This document shows positions 8,881-16,779 of a DNA stretch of 21,099 bases, piece after piece; position 1 is the first letter of the stretch, and every line of letters begins with the position of its first letter. The translations under genes were made by a program, and so were the position numbers. The stretch covers positions 1 to 21,099 of the IMG/VR virus record IMGVR_UViG_3300043775_000214; one strand, 5' to 3'. Under the pieces are notes generated by a model, which ran no database searches, had not been told where the DNA came from, and worked only from the letters and a program-made list of their open reading frames with translations. Origin of the DNA: a virus.

Positions 8881-9474
8881 TTATCTCACCTTCAAGTATT
8901 CAATGCCTGCCTTGGTGAGCGTTGCACCAGCGAGGATGCCGCCACTTCTGCGAGCTGCAGCTCCAGCAGATGAAAGCTGGCCAGCTTGGCTGCGAGCGGT
9001 GTATAGGTTGAGCATGTTCTGGTACTCAGTGGATTGCAGCATGGCGCTGGCATCCTCAAAGCCAAGCACCCGTGCGGTCAGCGCATTGAGGTCGGAGATG
9101 CCCACATCGCGCATGGTAGCCGCCACATTCTCGCGCTGCACCGCCTGGACAGATCCTTCACCCAGCACCACGCCGCTTGCTGCAGCCCTAGCACGCACTG
9201 CAGCGTTGGTGGCACGCATGTTCTTGAGCAGGGCGTTGCCAGCGATGGTGTAGTTCTGCGCCTCTATCTCGGCCTTCCTGATCGTGCGGCCAGCTTGGAT
9301 GGTGGCGTACTGCTCGGCCATGTCGGCACGCACCTCGGCCACCGCAAGGGTGTCACGCGCCTGCAGCAGGTAGCTGGTCTGCTGGTTGATTGCGGCAGCT
9401 TGCTGGGCCTGGGCTTCCCCATAAGCACCAATTGCCCCAGCAATTCCTGTTATTTGTCCTTGTGTCAGTGCCAT
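8881..9474 (-). CDS. Internal virion protein (T7 gp14-like)
   Basis: 197 residues, Ala/Gln-rich and helical. It opens with a Gly/Ala hydrophobic segment (GQITGIAGAIGAYGEAQAQQ), then has long amphipathic helices with the pattern LLQARDTLAVAEVRADMAEQ and the segment ARAAASGVVLGEGSVQAVQ near 93-111. A second glycine-rich hydrophobic segment (GGILAGATLTKAGIEYLKV) closes the protein. T7 gp14 is a protein of the same size that forms the outer-membrane pore during DNA ejection. Size, composition and order (directly after the tail nozzle, before gp15- and gp16-like genes) support this equivalence. The intergenic gap to the nozzle gene is one base. Confidence 0.7.
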   Translation of the reverse strand: MALTQGQITGIAGAIGAYGEAQAQQAAAINQQTSYLLQARDTLAVAEVRADMAEQYATIQAGRTIRKAEIEAQNYTIAGNALLKNMRATNAAVRARAAASGVVLGEGSVQAVQRENVAATMRDVGISDLNALTARVLGFEDASAMLQSTEYQNMLNLYTARSQAGQLSSAGAAARRSGGILAGATLTKAGIEYLKVR

Positions 9475-9475
9475 G

Positions 9476-11698
9476 TCATGTCCCTGAGAAAACGGCCACG
9501 CGATAGTCCAGGCCCAGCAGGTTCATCTTGACCGGCAGGTTCTGAGACACCTCGATGGACTGCTCGCGGCTGTAGCCCAGCACGCCGTTGACACGCTTGA
9601 TGCCGGTGAACTCTGGGATTGGCGCGTCAAGCAACGGGTTGTCCAACAGGCGAAACGCAACAGGCTGGTTGTTGATGATCAGGTTCTGGGTCTTGTTGAC
9701 CACAGCGCTGATCTCCACAATCCGCTTTTTGAACGACACCCGGCTGCCAGTCTGCAGCTTGACTTCAGCAGGCATGGTCTTGACGTAGACGTTGATGGGC
9801 AGGCCCACCTCGTAGCTGGTCGCAGCAGCGCGGTCGAATGTCACTGCACCGCCACCGCTTACGGTCTCGTTGTTCTGGGGCGATCCATCGCAGATCACGT
9901 TAAGCGACTTGCCAATGTGCGGCAGGCCAGATCCAACGCCAGCTGCAGCGCCGCCAACGAAAGCGCAGTCGGTGAAATACTCGTAACCGAACAGCTCGAT
10001 GAAGTAGCGGTTGACGCCGTTGAAGCTGCGCCATGTCACCACATAGATCGAATTGACATCCACGCCCACATCAATGAAGAAGCCATCGGTCGTGAATTCA
10101 GACGGGCTGGTTACCTGCTGGCTGCGCATGATGCTGAAAGCGGCCATGCTACCGTCATCGGTGTTTGTCATCAGCAGAAGATCAGCTTCTTCTGTGCTGG
10201 ATGCTTTGCGCAGGGCAACGCGCTGCGGCCCTTTGAGCAGGTGGCCGGACAACAAAGAGATCCGCTGGGTGATGTAGGTCGCCTGGGTATCGGTAAAGAT
10301 GAACTCGTTGAGCGACTTGCCCTGGCGTTGGATGTAAACCGACCCAGAATCCACTGATTGCACGCGAGTGCCGGGCTTGATGCCGTTGCGGCTCACGTTC
10401 TTAAATGTGAAGGTGAGCGGGGTCACAGGGTCAGACCCTTGCTGCGGGATAAAGAACTCTCCGCCAGTAGTGAACACTTGGAAGTCACGGCCAGAGATGA
10501 TGTCGGTGATGACGTTCAGGTCGTTGGTGTCCAGCGTGGCCTCGACCGCATCGTCGTCCAGCGACTCGGTAGGCACGAAGTCAAAGAACAGGCCGATCTT
10601 GCTGCCCCAGATTGTCGATGGCCGCGACTTGCTGCCGCCAAAGTACAGGCGGCCTTCATGGAATGTGACTGTGCGCGGCCATCCCTTGGCGGCAGACCAG
10701 ACATCCTCGTAGTTGTGCTCCAGCTCCCAGCGACCAGCATCGATGGCCGTTGTGTTGAAGAACGGGTACTCAGTGACCGCCTCGACCACCGTCGAGGAAA
10801 CGTAGCGCAGGATCCTGGCGCGGCCCTGGGGCTGCACGTTGACGTACTGGTTGACCGATTGGGTCGTCCAGGTCGTCACCTCGTAGTTGCTGGTGTTGTT
10901 TGGCGCTGTGGAAAATGGGACATCAACGGTGGCCACCTTGGTGCTGCCGACATAGTCCTCGATGAGCCTGATCTGGCCAGCTCCGGTGCCGCTGGTGATG
11001 GTGACATACATGCCGTTGTAGATGTCATCGGTGGCGCTTGCGGTGCTCTTGAGTGTGATGGTGGTGCTGCTGCCGGCCTGCGCCGCGCCGCTGTCGTGGT
11101 GCGTTGTCGAGGCCGTCAGTGTCACATTGCCAGACACAGCAGACGGGGTCAGCGTCGAGCCGTTGTTGGTGTGGAAGTCGATGTTGAATGCGTACTTTGG
11201 GGTCGAGTCAAACGTGATGGTCGTGGCCGTCCAGGCGCTGTCGCTAGTGCGGGTGATGCGCACCGGCTGCAGGTCTGGATGCACCACGATCAAGGTGTCG
11301 GCAGACTGAGTCCAGCACATGTCGTCAACAATGTCGCTGGCAATGGTCGTGGTCAGGTAGCTGTTGCCGCTGCCGTTAATGTTGGTTACCACAGCGCCGT
11401 TCTTGATCACATGCATGCGGTTGTGCGTGAAGCACAGCATGTAGCTGTCAGCGACTGAAAACTGGAAGGGCACCAGCCGCACGCCGTTGGCTGCGTTGGA
11501 TGCGCCTGCAGAGGCGTTGGGCAGCTCAAAGATGTGCTTGGTGCCTGGCCTGCGGCGCAAGCCGCCCTGGGGCTGGATCAGTACGTTGGTGGCTTTGGCC
11601 AGGGCGTTGTTGTAGGCCTGCAAGTCAACCCGCGCACGAAGCAGCGGATCGAGCTCGCCCGTTGCGAAGTTGGTGGTGAAGTCTACAAAGCGCGGCAT
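9476..11698 (-). CDS. Tail nozzle protein (tail tubular protein B, T7 gp12-like)
   Basis: 740 residues. The N-terminus is highly typical of this family: FATGELDPLLRARVDLQAYN (11-30), then the segment NVLIQPQGGLRRRPGTKHIF (38-57). The body is beta-rich with many Thr/Ser/Val runs, and a central RTVTFHEGRLYFGGSKSRP block (about 343-361) is characteristic of podovirus nozzles. The protein forms the hexameric distal tail tube through which DNA leaves. The preceding gene encodes its partner adaptor, and the start ATG shares one base with that gene's TGA (TGATG), indicating translational coupling. The length is close to T7 gp12 (about 790 residues). I see no enzymatic motif. Confidence 0.9.
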   Translation of the reverse strand: MPRFVDFTTNFATGELDPLLRARVDLQAYNNALAKATNVLIQPQGGLRRRPGTKHIFELPNASAGASNAANGVRLVPFQFSVADSYMLCFTHNRMHVIKNGAVVTNINGSGNSYLTTTIASDIVDDMCWTQSADTLIVVHPDLQPVRITRTSDSAWTATTITFDSTPKYAFNIDFHTNNGSTLTPSAVSGNVTLTASTTHHDSGAAQAGSSTTITLKSTASATDDIYNGMYVTITSGTGAGQIRLIEDYVGSTKVATVDVPFSTAPNNTSNYEVTTWTTQSVNQYVNVQPQGRARILRYVSSTVVEAVTEYPFFNTTAIDAGRWELEHNYEDVWSAAKGWPRTVTFHEGRLYFGGSKSRPSTIWGSKIGLFFDFVPTESLDDDAVEATLDTNDLNVITDIISGRDFQVFTTGGEFFIPQQGSDPVTPLTFTFKNVSRNGIKPGTRVQSVDSGSVYIQRQGKSLNEFIFTDTQATYITQRISLLSGHLLKGPQRVALRKASSTEEADLLLMTNTDDGSMAAFSIMRSQQVTSPSEFTTDGFFIDVGVDVNSIYVVTWRSFNGVNRYFIELFGYEYFTDCAFVGGAAAGVGSGLPHIGKSLNVICDGSPQNNETVSGGGAVTFDRAAATSYEVGLPINVYVKTMPAEVKLQTGSRVSFKKRIVEISAVVNKTQNLIINNQPVAFRLLDNPLLDAPIPEFTGIKRVNGVLGYSREQSIEVSQNLPVKMNLLGLDYRVAVFSGT

Positions 11699-12312
11699 CA
11701 GTTCCTCACTGCGATCAGGCTGTAGTCTTCAATGACTCTGACAGGGTTGTTTTGGCCATCGATCTGAGCTGCGGTGCGGAAATAGCCTCCGCGACCATTC
11801 TCAGAGATGTCGCCAGTGGCCACGCGCTGCCACTTGGTGGCTTTGTCTTGTTGCTCGGTAACGGTCTCAGCAATGTGCCATGCCACCATGTACTTCAGCA
11901 GCTGCACAAAGTACTTTGGCATCGCAAACTCTTGGACTTGGAATTGGTAGTCAATGAAGACTTCAGGCAGATTCGTCAGCAGCTTGTCGCCCTGGATCTC
12001 CCATTCCTTGCGCGGGTATGCTCCCGGCTGCGCGGTGTCGTACACGGCGCGGGGATTGGCCAGCTTGTCGCCGGGCAGCTGGTACTCATATTCCCAGACG
12101 CTTCCAGGTGTCGTGATCAGCCTTGCCAGCTGCACCTTCTTCATCGCAAACGTCCACGGGTACATGACCAAGGTGGAGTCGCGGATGTCTGGGTACAGGC
12201 GGTCGCACACGCTCGACTCGTCGGTGCCGTCATTGAAAGACGAAATTGCCTTGGCCCCAATCAGGAGCAAGGCATCAGAGCAGATCGATACACCAGTGTC
12301 GCCAGCAGCCAT
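11698..12312 (-). CDS. Tail-tube adaptor (tail tubular protein A, T7 gp11-like)
   Basis: 204 residues, close to T7 gp11 (196). Family features are the N-terminal segment DALLLIGAKAISSFNDGTDES (14-34) and the block CDRLYPDIRDSTLVMYPWTFAMKKVQLAR (about 36-64) with its YPWTFA core, followed by a YQLPGDKLANPRAVYD segment (about 77-92). The C-terminal half has WEIQGDKLLTNLPEVFIDY and the helix LLKYMVAWHIAETVTEQ. It forms the ring between portal and nozzle. The start has an AAGAGG-type ribosome site. It is separated from the small decoration-like gene by a 72-bp gap that holds a hairpin. Confidence 0.88.
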   Translation of the reverse strand: MAAGDTGVSICSDALLLIGAKAISSFNDGTDESSVCDRLYPDIRDSTLVMYPWTFAMKKVQLARLITTPGSVWEYEYQLPGDKLANPRAVYDTAQPGAYPRKEWEIQGDKLLTNLPEVFIDYQFQVQEFAMPKYFVQLLKYMVAWHIAETVTEQQDKATKWQRVATGDISENGRGGYFRTAAQIDGQNNPVRVIEDYSLIAVRN

Positions 12313-12333
12313 GTGAACCTCTTAATGCGAGAA

Positions 12334-12367
12334 GGGCCAGCCTCCGAGAATCCCCAGAAGCTGGCCC
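12334..12367 (-). terminator. Hairpin after the decoration-like gene (weak or partial terminator)
   Basis: Inverted repeats GGGCCAGC (12334-12341) and GCTGGCCC (12360-12367) form an eight-base-pair GC-rich stem with an 18-base loop. It lies 17 bases after the stop of the 92-residue gene and 21 bases before the adaptor start. No T-run follows on the minus strand (TTCTCGCATT), so it is not a standard intrinsic terminator. It could attenuate read-through from the highly expressed capsid genes or stabilise the upstream mRNA end. The stem is directly visible; the function is inferred. Confidence 0.45.
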
Positions 12368-12384
12368 GATTGCGTCAACGGCGA

Positions 12385-12663
12385 TCAGTCGCTGTCGGTC
12401 GCGGTGACGGTCAGACCGTCAGTCACATCCACCACCGAGCCAGTGTTGGAGTTCACATAGACGATAGTCATCGCCGGGGTGCCGCCAGTGCTGGTGTAGC
12501 AGAAGATGATGTCGCCAACGCGCAGCAACGAAGCAATCGCGTTGAAGTACCCCGCAGTGTTGACATCAGCGATGGCGTCAGCCGTGCTGTAAGTGTGCAC
12601 CGAAGGAGCGTTACCGGCTTTGGAAGCGCCGTGTGTGTTGAAGCCGTCAGCAATAAAAGCCAT
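12385..12663 (-). CDS. Probable small head decoration / capsid-associated protein
   Basis: 92 residues directly after the major capsid gene, with the best Shine-Dalgarno in the window (AGGAGG at 12669-12674, five bases before the ATG). The sequence MAFIADGFNTHGAS, then VHTYSTADAIADVNTAGYFN and LLRVGDIIFCY, resembles short beta-rich proteins I recall next to capsid genes in podoviruses. Its C-terminus ends acidic (TATDSD). Strong translation signals plus adjacency to the capsid gene fit a protein needed in stoichiometric amounts, such as a decoration or head-fibre base protein. No catalytic motif is visible, and the function is inferred from context. Confidence 0.6.
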   Translation of the reverse strand: MAFIADGFNTHGASKAGNAPSVHTYSTADAIADVNTAGYFNAIASLLRVGDIIFCYTSTGGTPAMTIVYVNSNTGSVVDVTDGLTVTATDSD

Positions 12664-12675
12664 TTTGACCTCCTA

Positions 12676-13530
12676 TTAAGCGGCAGCCGCAGTGTCGCGT
12701 GCTGTGATCTTGACGATACCCTCGGGGTCGATGGCAACAGCACCAGCAGAGAACAGGGCGTTGACAAGCCAGCTGGTCTTTTCTGCGATGTAGTTGATCT
12801 CGGTGCGAGGAGCGATGCCTTCAGCGTAGCCGATGGCGTCCTTGTGGAAGGCAAACAGCGTGCGGTCGCTTGAGCCGTCGATGGGCAAGCCACCTTCGGA
12901 ACGGTCACCCAACACATGGAATGTGAAGCCCATGAACTGGTTGATTTCACCCTGCACCAAAGCCTTGACGCTGTTGAAGTCCGAGCTGGTGACCGAAGTC
13001 TGCTCGAGCATCGCGCTCAGGCTGTTTGCGTGGATGATGATGTTGCGGCCTTCGCTTGGCACGTTGGCGCGGTTCATCAGTCGAGCGGCTTCACGCAGCT
13101 TGGCGATGTTCATGTTGGTGTTTGCACCACCAATAGAGTTCGCCACGGTGCCGGTGCCGGAAGCAGCGTTCAGTGCGTCGAGGATCATCTGATCCTGGCG
13201 GCGACCGATTGCGTTACCGACCACTTGGACAAGCTCAGAGCGCTCATCAAAGTTGACCTTCTGCTGAGAGAAGATGTCCGAATACTCGGCGGCGTTGAAG
13301 TCAGCCAACGTGCAAGTCACGTTGGAGAAGCCAACGTTCATTGGGGTCACATCGGTCTGAGTGACGCGAGCGGTGGCAACGCCACGGCCCACACGGGGGA
13401 AACGTACAGTAGAACCTTCTACACCTCGACGCTGACGCACAGCACCCACCAGCATTGCTTTGCCCTGGTAAGCCTGTTTGACCTCAGCATCGAACAGCGT
13501 AACAAAGGCGTTCGAGAGAGAAACAGCCAT
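12676..13530 (-). CDS. Major capsid protein
   Basis: 284 residues. It begins MAVSLSNAFVTLFDAEVKQAYQ and has the segments GSTVRFPRVGRG (39-50), DVTPMNVGFSN (60-70) and a helix with VVGNAIGRRQDQMILDAL (about 102-119). The C-terminal part has AIGYAEGIAPRTEINYIAEKTSWLVN followed by a glycine/alanine-poor beta strand and an Ala-rich end. This pattern is that of podovirus capsid proteins with an HK97-type fold; the fold is inferred from family. There is no long N-terminal delta domain, which fits the separate scaffold gene upstream. The start is fixed by GAGGT (13537-13541) six bases before the ATG and by an in-frame stop just upstream. It is preceded by a terminator and a candidate promoter of its own. 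Confidence 0.9.
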   Translation of the reverse strand: MAVSLSNAFVTLFDAEVKQAYQGKAMLVGAVRQRRGVEGSTVRFPRVGRGVATARVTQTDVTPMNVGFSNVTCTLADFNAAEYSDIFSQQKVNFDERSELVQVVGNAIGRRQDQMILDALNAASGTGTVANSIGGANTNMNIAKLREAARLMNRANVPSEGRNIIIHANSLSAMLEQTSVTSSDFNSVKALVQGEINQFMGFTFHVLGDRSEGGLPIDGSSDRTLFAFHKDAIGYAEGIAPRTEINYIAEKTSWLVNALFSAGAVAIDPEGIVKITARDTAAAA

Positions 13531-13671
13531 TTTGATACCTCATTCGGTTGATTGATCAGGGTTTGTCGCCTCGGTGAGCCGGTAATCCGGGCCTGTGCTT
13601 GCTGCTTACGGGCAGCCACTCGTCAGCATCCGCTGCGGTTGGGGGTCGGTTTCCCGGTGGGCCTTGGCGCG

Positions 13672-13699
13672 ATTGTATGGCTTTTTTGCCACAACGCAA
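13672..13699 (-). promoter_or_regulatory. Candidate sigma-70 promoter for the capsid gene
   Basis: On the minus strand a TTGCGT box (13694-13699) is followed after 16 bases by TACAAT (13672-13677). The -10 box matches the TATAAT consensus at five of six bases; the -35 box at three. It lies 22 bases after the terminator T-run and about 140 bases before the capsid ATG, where a promoter is needed if the terminator works. A phage-encoded RNA polymerase promoter cannot be excluded, because no repeated consensus is visible elsewhere in the window. Confidence 0.45.
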
Positions 13700-13720
13700 C
13701 AGAGAGGCTTGACTGTTGTA

Positions 13721-13747
13721 CAAAAAAGACCCAGCCGAAGCTGGGTC
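13721..13747 (-). terminator. Intrinsic terminator after the scaffold gene (UUCG loop)
   Basis: Read on the minus strand, GACCCAGC (13740-13747) pairs with GCTGGGTC (13728-13735) around a TTCG loop, giving an eight-base-pair stem with an exceptionally stable cUUCGg tetraloop. It is followed by TTTTTTG (13721-13727). This is a textbook rho-independent terminator, 42 bases after the scaffold stop. It would end or reduce transcription of the packaging/portal operon before the capsid gene. Confidence 0.88.
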
Positions 13748-13756
13748 AAGTGGAAA

Positions 13757-13770
13757 CTGCCTTGCGGCAG
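13757..13770 (-). other. GNRA-tetraloop hairpin preceding the terminator
   Basis: On the minus strand CTGCC (13766-13770) pairs with GGCAG (13757-13761) around a GCAA loop. Only nine bases separate it from the terminator stem. It has just TTT after it and is unlikely to terminate alone. It may protect the 3' end of the scaffold mRNA or assist the terminator. The pairing is visible; the role is inference. Confidence 0.5.
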
Positions 13771-13789
13771 CCTTGGAGAAAGTTGGCGA

Positions 13790-14566
13790 TTACTTGGCAA
13801 ACTGGTGGAACATCCGCTCGACCTTTTGCCGGTATGCAGGGTCGGTCTTGTATTTTGGATCGCCCACCATGGCGTACAGATCTTCCTTGCTGGGCGCTCC
13901 CTCAAGCGATGCGCTTTGAGTCGGCACACGGCCTTCATAGGCTTCGCGCACCTTCATCAGCGCCGTGATGCCGCGAGCGGTGCCGCCCATGATCTTGAAC
14001 TCTTCAAAGTCGTCCTTCGACCAGACCCCCTTGTTGACCAACCCGCGAGCCCAATCGACCATGCCGTTGACGATTGCGCCGCCGTTGGGGCCGAGCTGCT
14101 TCATCTCGGCAGCCGGGTCAACCATATCGCCCTGCATGATCTCCTTGGCTTGGGTCTGCAGGTTGGTGACCAGGTCGTCAAAGGCCGCCTGGGACAGGCC
14201 GTTGTCCTTGGCCCAGCCCGTCAGGGTGGTGGCGATGGGGTTGGTCTCGGCCTGCTCGCCAAAGGCTTTGAGGTCGTACTTGCCATCGGCTGGGGCTTTG
14301 TGCTTGCCCTGGCTGATCTGCTTGCGCAGGTCTGACCAACTCTTGGCGATGCCTTCCAGATCGGGCTCGTTGGAGTCCTTCTTCCAAAAGTTCTCTGGCC
14401 AGAACTCTGGTCGCTCCAGGGGCTCGTCAGGTTCCGGTGCGCCTGGGTCTGCAGCCTTGTGGCTGATCTCTGTCGCTTGTGTGTTCGCTGGCTTGGTGTC
14501 GTCAGTCACTTGCACGTTGTCAAGTAGGCCGGCTCCACCGGGCTCGACGGTTGCTGTGTCGCTCAT
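13790..14566 (-). CDS. Capsid assembly scaffolding protein
   Basis: 258 residues, acidic and strongly hydrophilic. The first 50 residues are disordered-looking (Pro/Asp/Glu/Thr), followed by a family-typical segment RPEFWPENFWKK (about 52-63) and the stretch LEGIAKSWSDLRKQISQGK (about 70-88). The C-terminus (about 235-258: AMVGDPKYKTDPAYRQKVERMF) is a short basic helix, the part that in scaffolds normally binds the coat protein. Its place between portal and major capsid protein matches T7 gp9. The start overlaps the preceding stop as ATGA. It is the last gene before the terminator. Confidence 0.85.
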   Translation of the reverse strand: MSDTATVEPGGAGLLDNVQVTDDTKPANTQATEISHKAADPGAPEPDEPLERPEFWPENFWKKDSNEPDLEGIAKSWSDLRKQISQGKHKAPADGKYDLKAFGEQAETNPIATTLTGWAKDNGLSQAAFDDLVTNLQTQAKEIMQGDMVDPAAEMKQLGPNGGAIVNGMVDWARGLVNKGVWSKDDFEEFKIMGGTARGITALMKVREAYEGRVPTQSASLEGAPSKEDLYAMVGDPKYKTDPAYRQKVERMFHQFAK

Positions 14567-14826
14567 AGTTTCCTTGCTGAGTTGATCCGTACCTCAATGT
14601 CCCTCACCACCGTCCTCTGCCCTTCGGCAAAGAAGGCATGAGAGGGATCTGTGCCCGGTACGGCGATGGGCACATTCACATACATGTCGCGCAGCCACTG
14701 CAGCAGCTTCTGGCCGTCCTCGGAGCCGAACACCCGCAGGGTCAGCTTGGCCAAGTCATCGCGTTTCTGGTCAACCTCGCGGATGTCAGAGGCCTCGCCA
14801 ATGGCGTTGATTTCGTCCCAGCTCAT
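14563..14826 (-). CDS. Bbp19-like small phage protein
   Basis: 87 residues. The sequence has the helix LAKLTLRVFGSEDGQKLLQWL (about 26-46) and a C-terminal FFAEGQRTVVRDIEVRI block (about 65-81). I associate this pattern with the Bbp19 family first named in Bordetella phage BPP-1, whose members sit next to the portal gene. The function is not known; a small head-tail or packaging accessory role is inferred from position. Both ends are ATGA overlaps, with portal on one side and scaffold on the other, so translation is probably coupled. Confidence 0.75.
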   Translation of the reverse strand: MSWDEINAIGEASDIREVDQKRDDLAKLTLRVFGSEDGQKLLQWLRDMYVNVPIAVPGTDPSHAFFAEGQRTVVRDIEVRINSARKL

Positions 14827-16436
14827 ACGGGCATGCCTTCAGGGGTTGGTGCCTGCATGCCTGCGCCAGCCTGCGCCTGCATGGCCATGGCCTGGGCGAT
14901 GGCTTGCTGCTGCTGCTGGTTCTTCATCTCCTCCATCAGCACGGCACGCTCGGCGGCGGTGTTGCGCACAGACGCTGGCACGCCCAGCTTGTCGGCCAGA
15001 TAGTCCACCAGCATGTCGGTCTTGATGGCCAGCTGGCCATCGGTGCCCAAGCTCTGGCTGATCTGCATGTACTGCATGATCGCGTTGACCTCCTCCATGT
15101 TTTGGGCCATGGCCAGCGGAGCCACCGGGGTAACCTTGACCTCAAGCCCGTTGACGCGCAGGGGCATGTCGATCAGGCCGCGCTCGTCCATGACCTCCAG
15201 GATCTTGGCGGTCACCGGGATCATGGTCTCGTTGATCAGTCGGCCAAAGGCAGAGCCTAGGTTCTGGGCCAGCTCCTTCATGCGCTCGACGATCTCGGTG
15301 GCCGACCTGGCGCTCATGTTGTCGGGCGGCAGCGACTCGTCCAGTAGGATCCGCTTGACGTTGGAGCGCAGGTCGTTGATCACCAGCTGGCTGACGTTGA
15401 AGTCACCGCTGCGGGGCAGGGGCAGCAGGGCCGGGCCTTGTGAGCCGCCATTGCGTGCCACGGGAATGATGGCACCCGGCACGATCTTGACCGTGTTGGG
15501 GTTGAGCACACCGTCATCTGCGGCTGTATATACACCAGCAACGGCCAGCGATGCGTTCTTGAGCAACAGCTCAATGGTCTTGTTCAGCGTCTTGATGTCG
15601 GGCAGGGCGGTCATCAAGGGGCCACGGCCATAGATCTCACCGGCCACCTTCATGTAGCGGCTGATCACCCAGGGGCTCATCTTGCGGCGGCGGTAGACCA
15701 GCTCCTCCTTGGACACCTTGTCGATAACGTGGTAGCAGTAGTCGCCACGCTTGTGGTCGTAGATGGTGGCCTCAAGCAGCTCGATGTCGTCGGTCGGCTT
15801 TTGCTCGATGCGCCGGGCCATGTCGTCAGGGATCGTGGCATCAGGCCACTGGCGCTGGATGCTCTCGCCCTTCATGCGCATGCGCCGGTAGACGTTGTCC
15901 ACCTGGCCGTTGGCCCCTTCCTCGTAGCTCACCAAGAAGAGCGGCACGGGGATGAAGTTGAGCGGCGACACATCATCGCCGGGCTGCACCATCATGCATG
16001 CGGTGCCCACAGCCAGATCCAGCAAGAACTCGCCCATGGCGATGTCGAAGTTGGACTGGTTCAGCATGGTGAACATCTTGTCCGAGTACACCTCCAGCAC
16101 GGCCTGCGCCTGCTGCTTGCGTTCAAACGGGATGTCCGAGCCAGCTTCCAGCTTGGCCCACTTGCGCTGCGGCGGGAAAACGACAGACTGCAGCCGGTTG
16201 GCAAAGCGCTGGGTGCTGTTGATGGCGGTCGAGTCGAAGACGCGCTGCATCTTCTTGGAGCCCGTGGCACCGCCCTCCCACACGCCGTATAGCTGGCGCT
16301 GGGGCAGGGCAAACTCGTAGGCATCCTGGTAGAGCTGCTGGAACTCATCCTTCTTGGCCTGCGCTGCAGCCTGGCGCTTGAGGATCTGTTCAGGTGTCAG
16401 GCGCATGCCGCCCGGTGTGGTCTTGTCGTATTCCAT
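14823..16436 (-). CDS. Portal (head-to-tail connector) protein, podovirus type
   Basis: 537 residues, the same length as T7 gp8 (536). Family features include the N-terminal helix with KKDEFQQLYQDAYEFALPQR (about 29-48), RVFDSTAINSTQRFANRLQS (about 65-84) followed by VVFPPQRKWAKLE, then CYHVIDKVSKEELVYRR and GEIYGRGPLMTALPDIKTLN in the middle. The region with LLDESLPPDNMSARSATEIVERM (about 357-379) is also typical. The last 35 residues are Gln/Met/Ala-rich. The protein forms the dodecameric ring through which DNA enters and leaves. The ribosome site appears to be the GAGGAAGAAGA run that also encodes the acidic end of the preceding 58-residue protein. Confidence 0.92.
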   Translation of the reverse strand: MEYDKTTPGGMRLTPEQILKRQAAAQAKKDEFQQLYQDAYEFALPQRQLYGVWEGGATGSKKMQRVFDSTAINSTQRFANRLQSVVFPPQRKWAKLEAGSDIPFERKQQAQAVLEVYSDKMFTMLNQSNFDIAMGEFLLDLAVGTACMMVQPGDDVSPLNFIPVPLFLVSYEEGANGQVDNVYRRMRMKGESIQRQWPDATIPDDMARRIEQKPTDDIELLEATIYDHKRGDYCYHVIDKVSKEELVYRRRKMSPWVISRYMKVAGEIYGRGPLMTALPDIKTLNKTIELLLKNASLAVAGVYTAADDGVLNPNTVKIVPGAIIPVARNGGSQGPALLPLPRSGDFNVSQLVINDLRSNVKRILLDESLPPDNMSARSATEIVERMKELAQNLGSAFGRLINETMIPVTAKILEVMDERGLIDMPLRVNGLEVKVTPVAPLAMAQNMEEVNAIMQYMQISQSLGTDGQLAIKTDMLVDYLADKLGVPASVRNTAAERAVLMEEMKNQQQQQAIAQAMAMQAQAGAGMQAPTPEGMPV

Positions 16437-16438
16437 GA

Positions 16439-16615
16439 TCAGTCTTCTTCCTCTTCCAGCTTGGCCTCTTGCATCATCTGCTTGAGACTTTTCACGGGCT
16501 TTTCATGCTTGTTCGCGGCCATGTACTTCTCGACCTTCTTGCGCAAGGCAGGCGGCAGCTTGGAAAGCTCGACCTTGTCTTCCATCTCTTGCTCGATTTC
16601 GATTTCGATTTTCAT
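16439..16615 (-). CDS. Small acidic/basic hypothetical protein (58 aa)
   Basis: This is a 58-residue frame from ATG at 16615 to TGA at 16439. The protein begins MKIEIEIEQEMEDK, has a basic middle (LRKKVEKYMAANKHEKPVK) and an acidic end (KLEEEED). It is charged and probably helical. Its ATG overlaps the stop of the preceding gene as ATGA, and its stop lies two bases before the portal ATG, which supports it as a translated gene. I do not recognise a family. The GAG/GAA codons at its end supply the portal gene with a purine-rich ribosome site. Confidence 0.65.
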   Translation of the reverse strand: MKIEIEIEQEMEDKVELSKLPPALRKKVEKYMAANKHEKPVKSLKQMMQEAKLEEEED

Positions 16616-16776
16616 TTCTTGCCTTTCTTCATTTGCTCGGCTTCGCTCATGGCGATGGCCACAGCCTGCTCACGGCTGGCCACCTTGTCGCCGCTGGAGC
16701 TCTTGAGCTTGCCAGCCTTGTACTCGCGCATGACCTTGGCGACTTTCTCTTGCATCTTCGTCTTCATGTCTTTCAT
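16612..16776 (-). CDS. Small basic protein, DUF6496-like
   Basis: This 54-residue frame runs from ATG at 16776 to TGA at 16612. The core KVMREYKAGKLKSSSGDK (about 14-31) followed by ASREQAVAIAMSEAE matches the pattern of DUF6496, a short Lys-rich family common in phages and bacteria (KVM-E-K-G-LKSSSG-KV-SR-QAIAIALSEA). The function is unknown. A GAGGA ribosome site lies seven bases upstream, and the start is three bases after the preceding stop. The next start overlaps its stop as ATGA. Confidence 0.75.
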   Translation of the reverse strand: MKDMKTKMQEKVAKVMREYKAGKLKSSSGDKVASREQAVAIAMSEAEQMKKGKK

Positions 16777-16779
16777 GGC

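Larger units (their letters stand above)
13531..13789. other. 259-bp regulatory gap between scaffold and capsid genes
   Basis: This is the only sizeable non-coding stretch in the window. In minus-strand order it holds a GNRA-loop hairpin (13757-13770), a UUCG-loop intrinsic terminator (13721-13747), a candidate sigma-70 promoter (13672-13699) and a leader of about 130 bases ending in the capsid ribosome site. A short GTG-initiated frame (13619 downwards) overlaps the leader and capsid start but shows no features of a real gene. Confidence 0.7.

Noticed and set aside
13419-13619. GTG-initiated 66-codon frame across the capsid leader and start
   Set aside because: No ribosome site, overlaps the capsid start in another frame, and no homologous pattern recognised.
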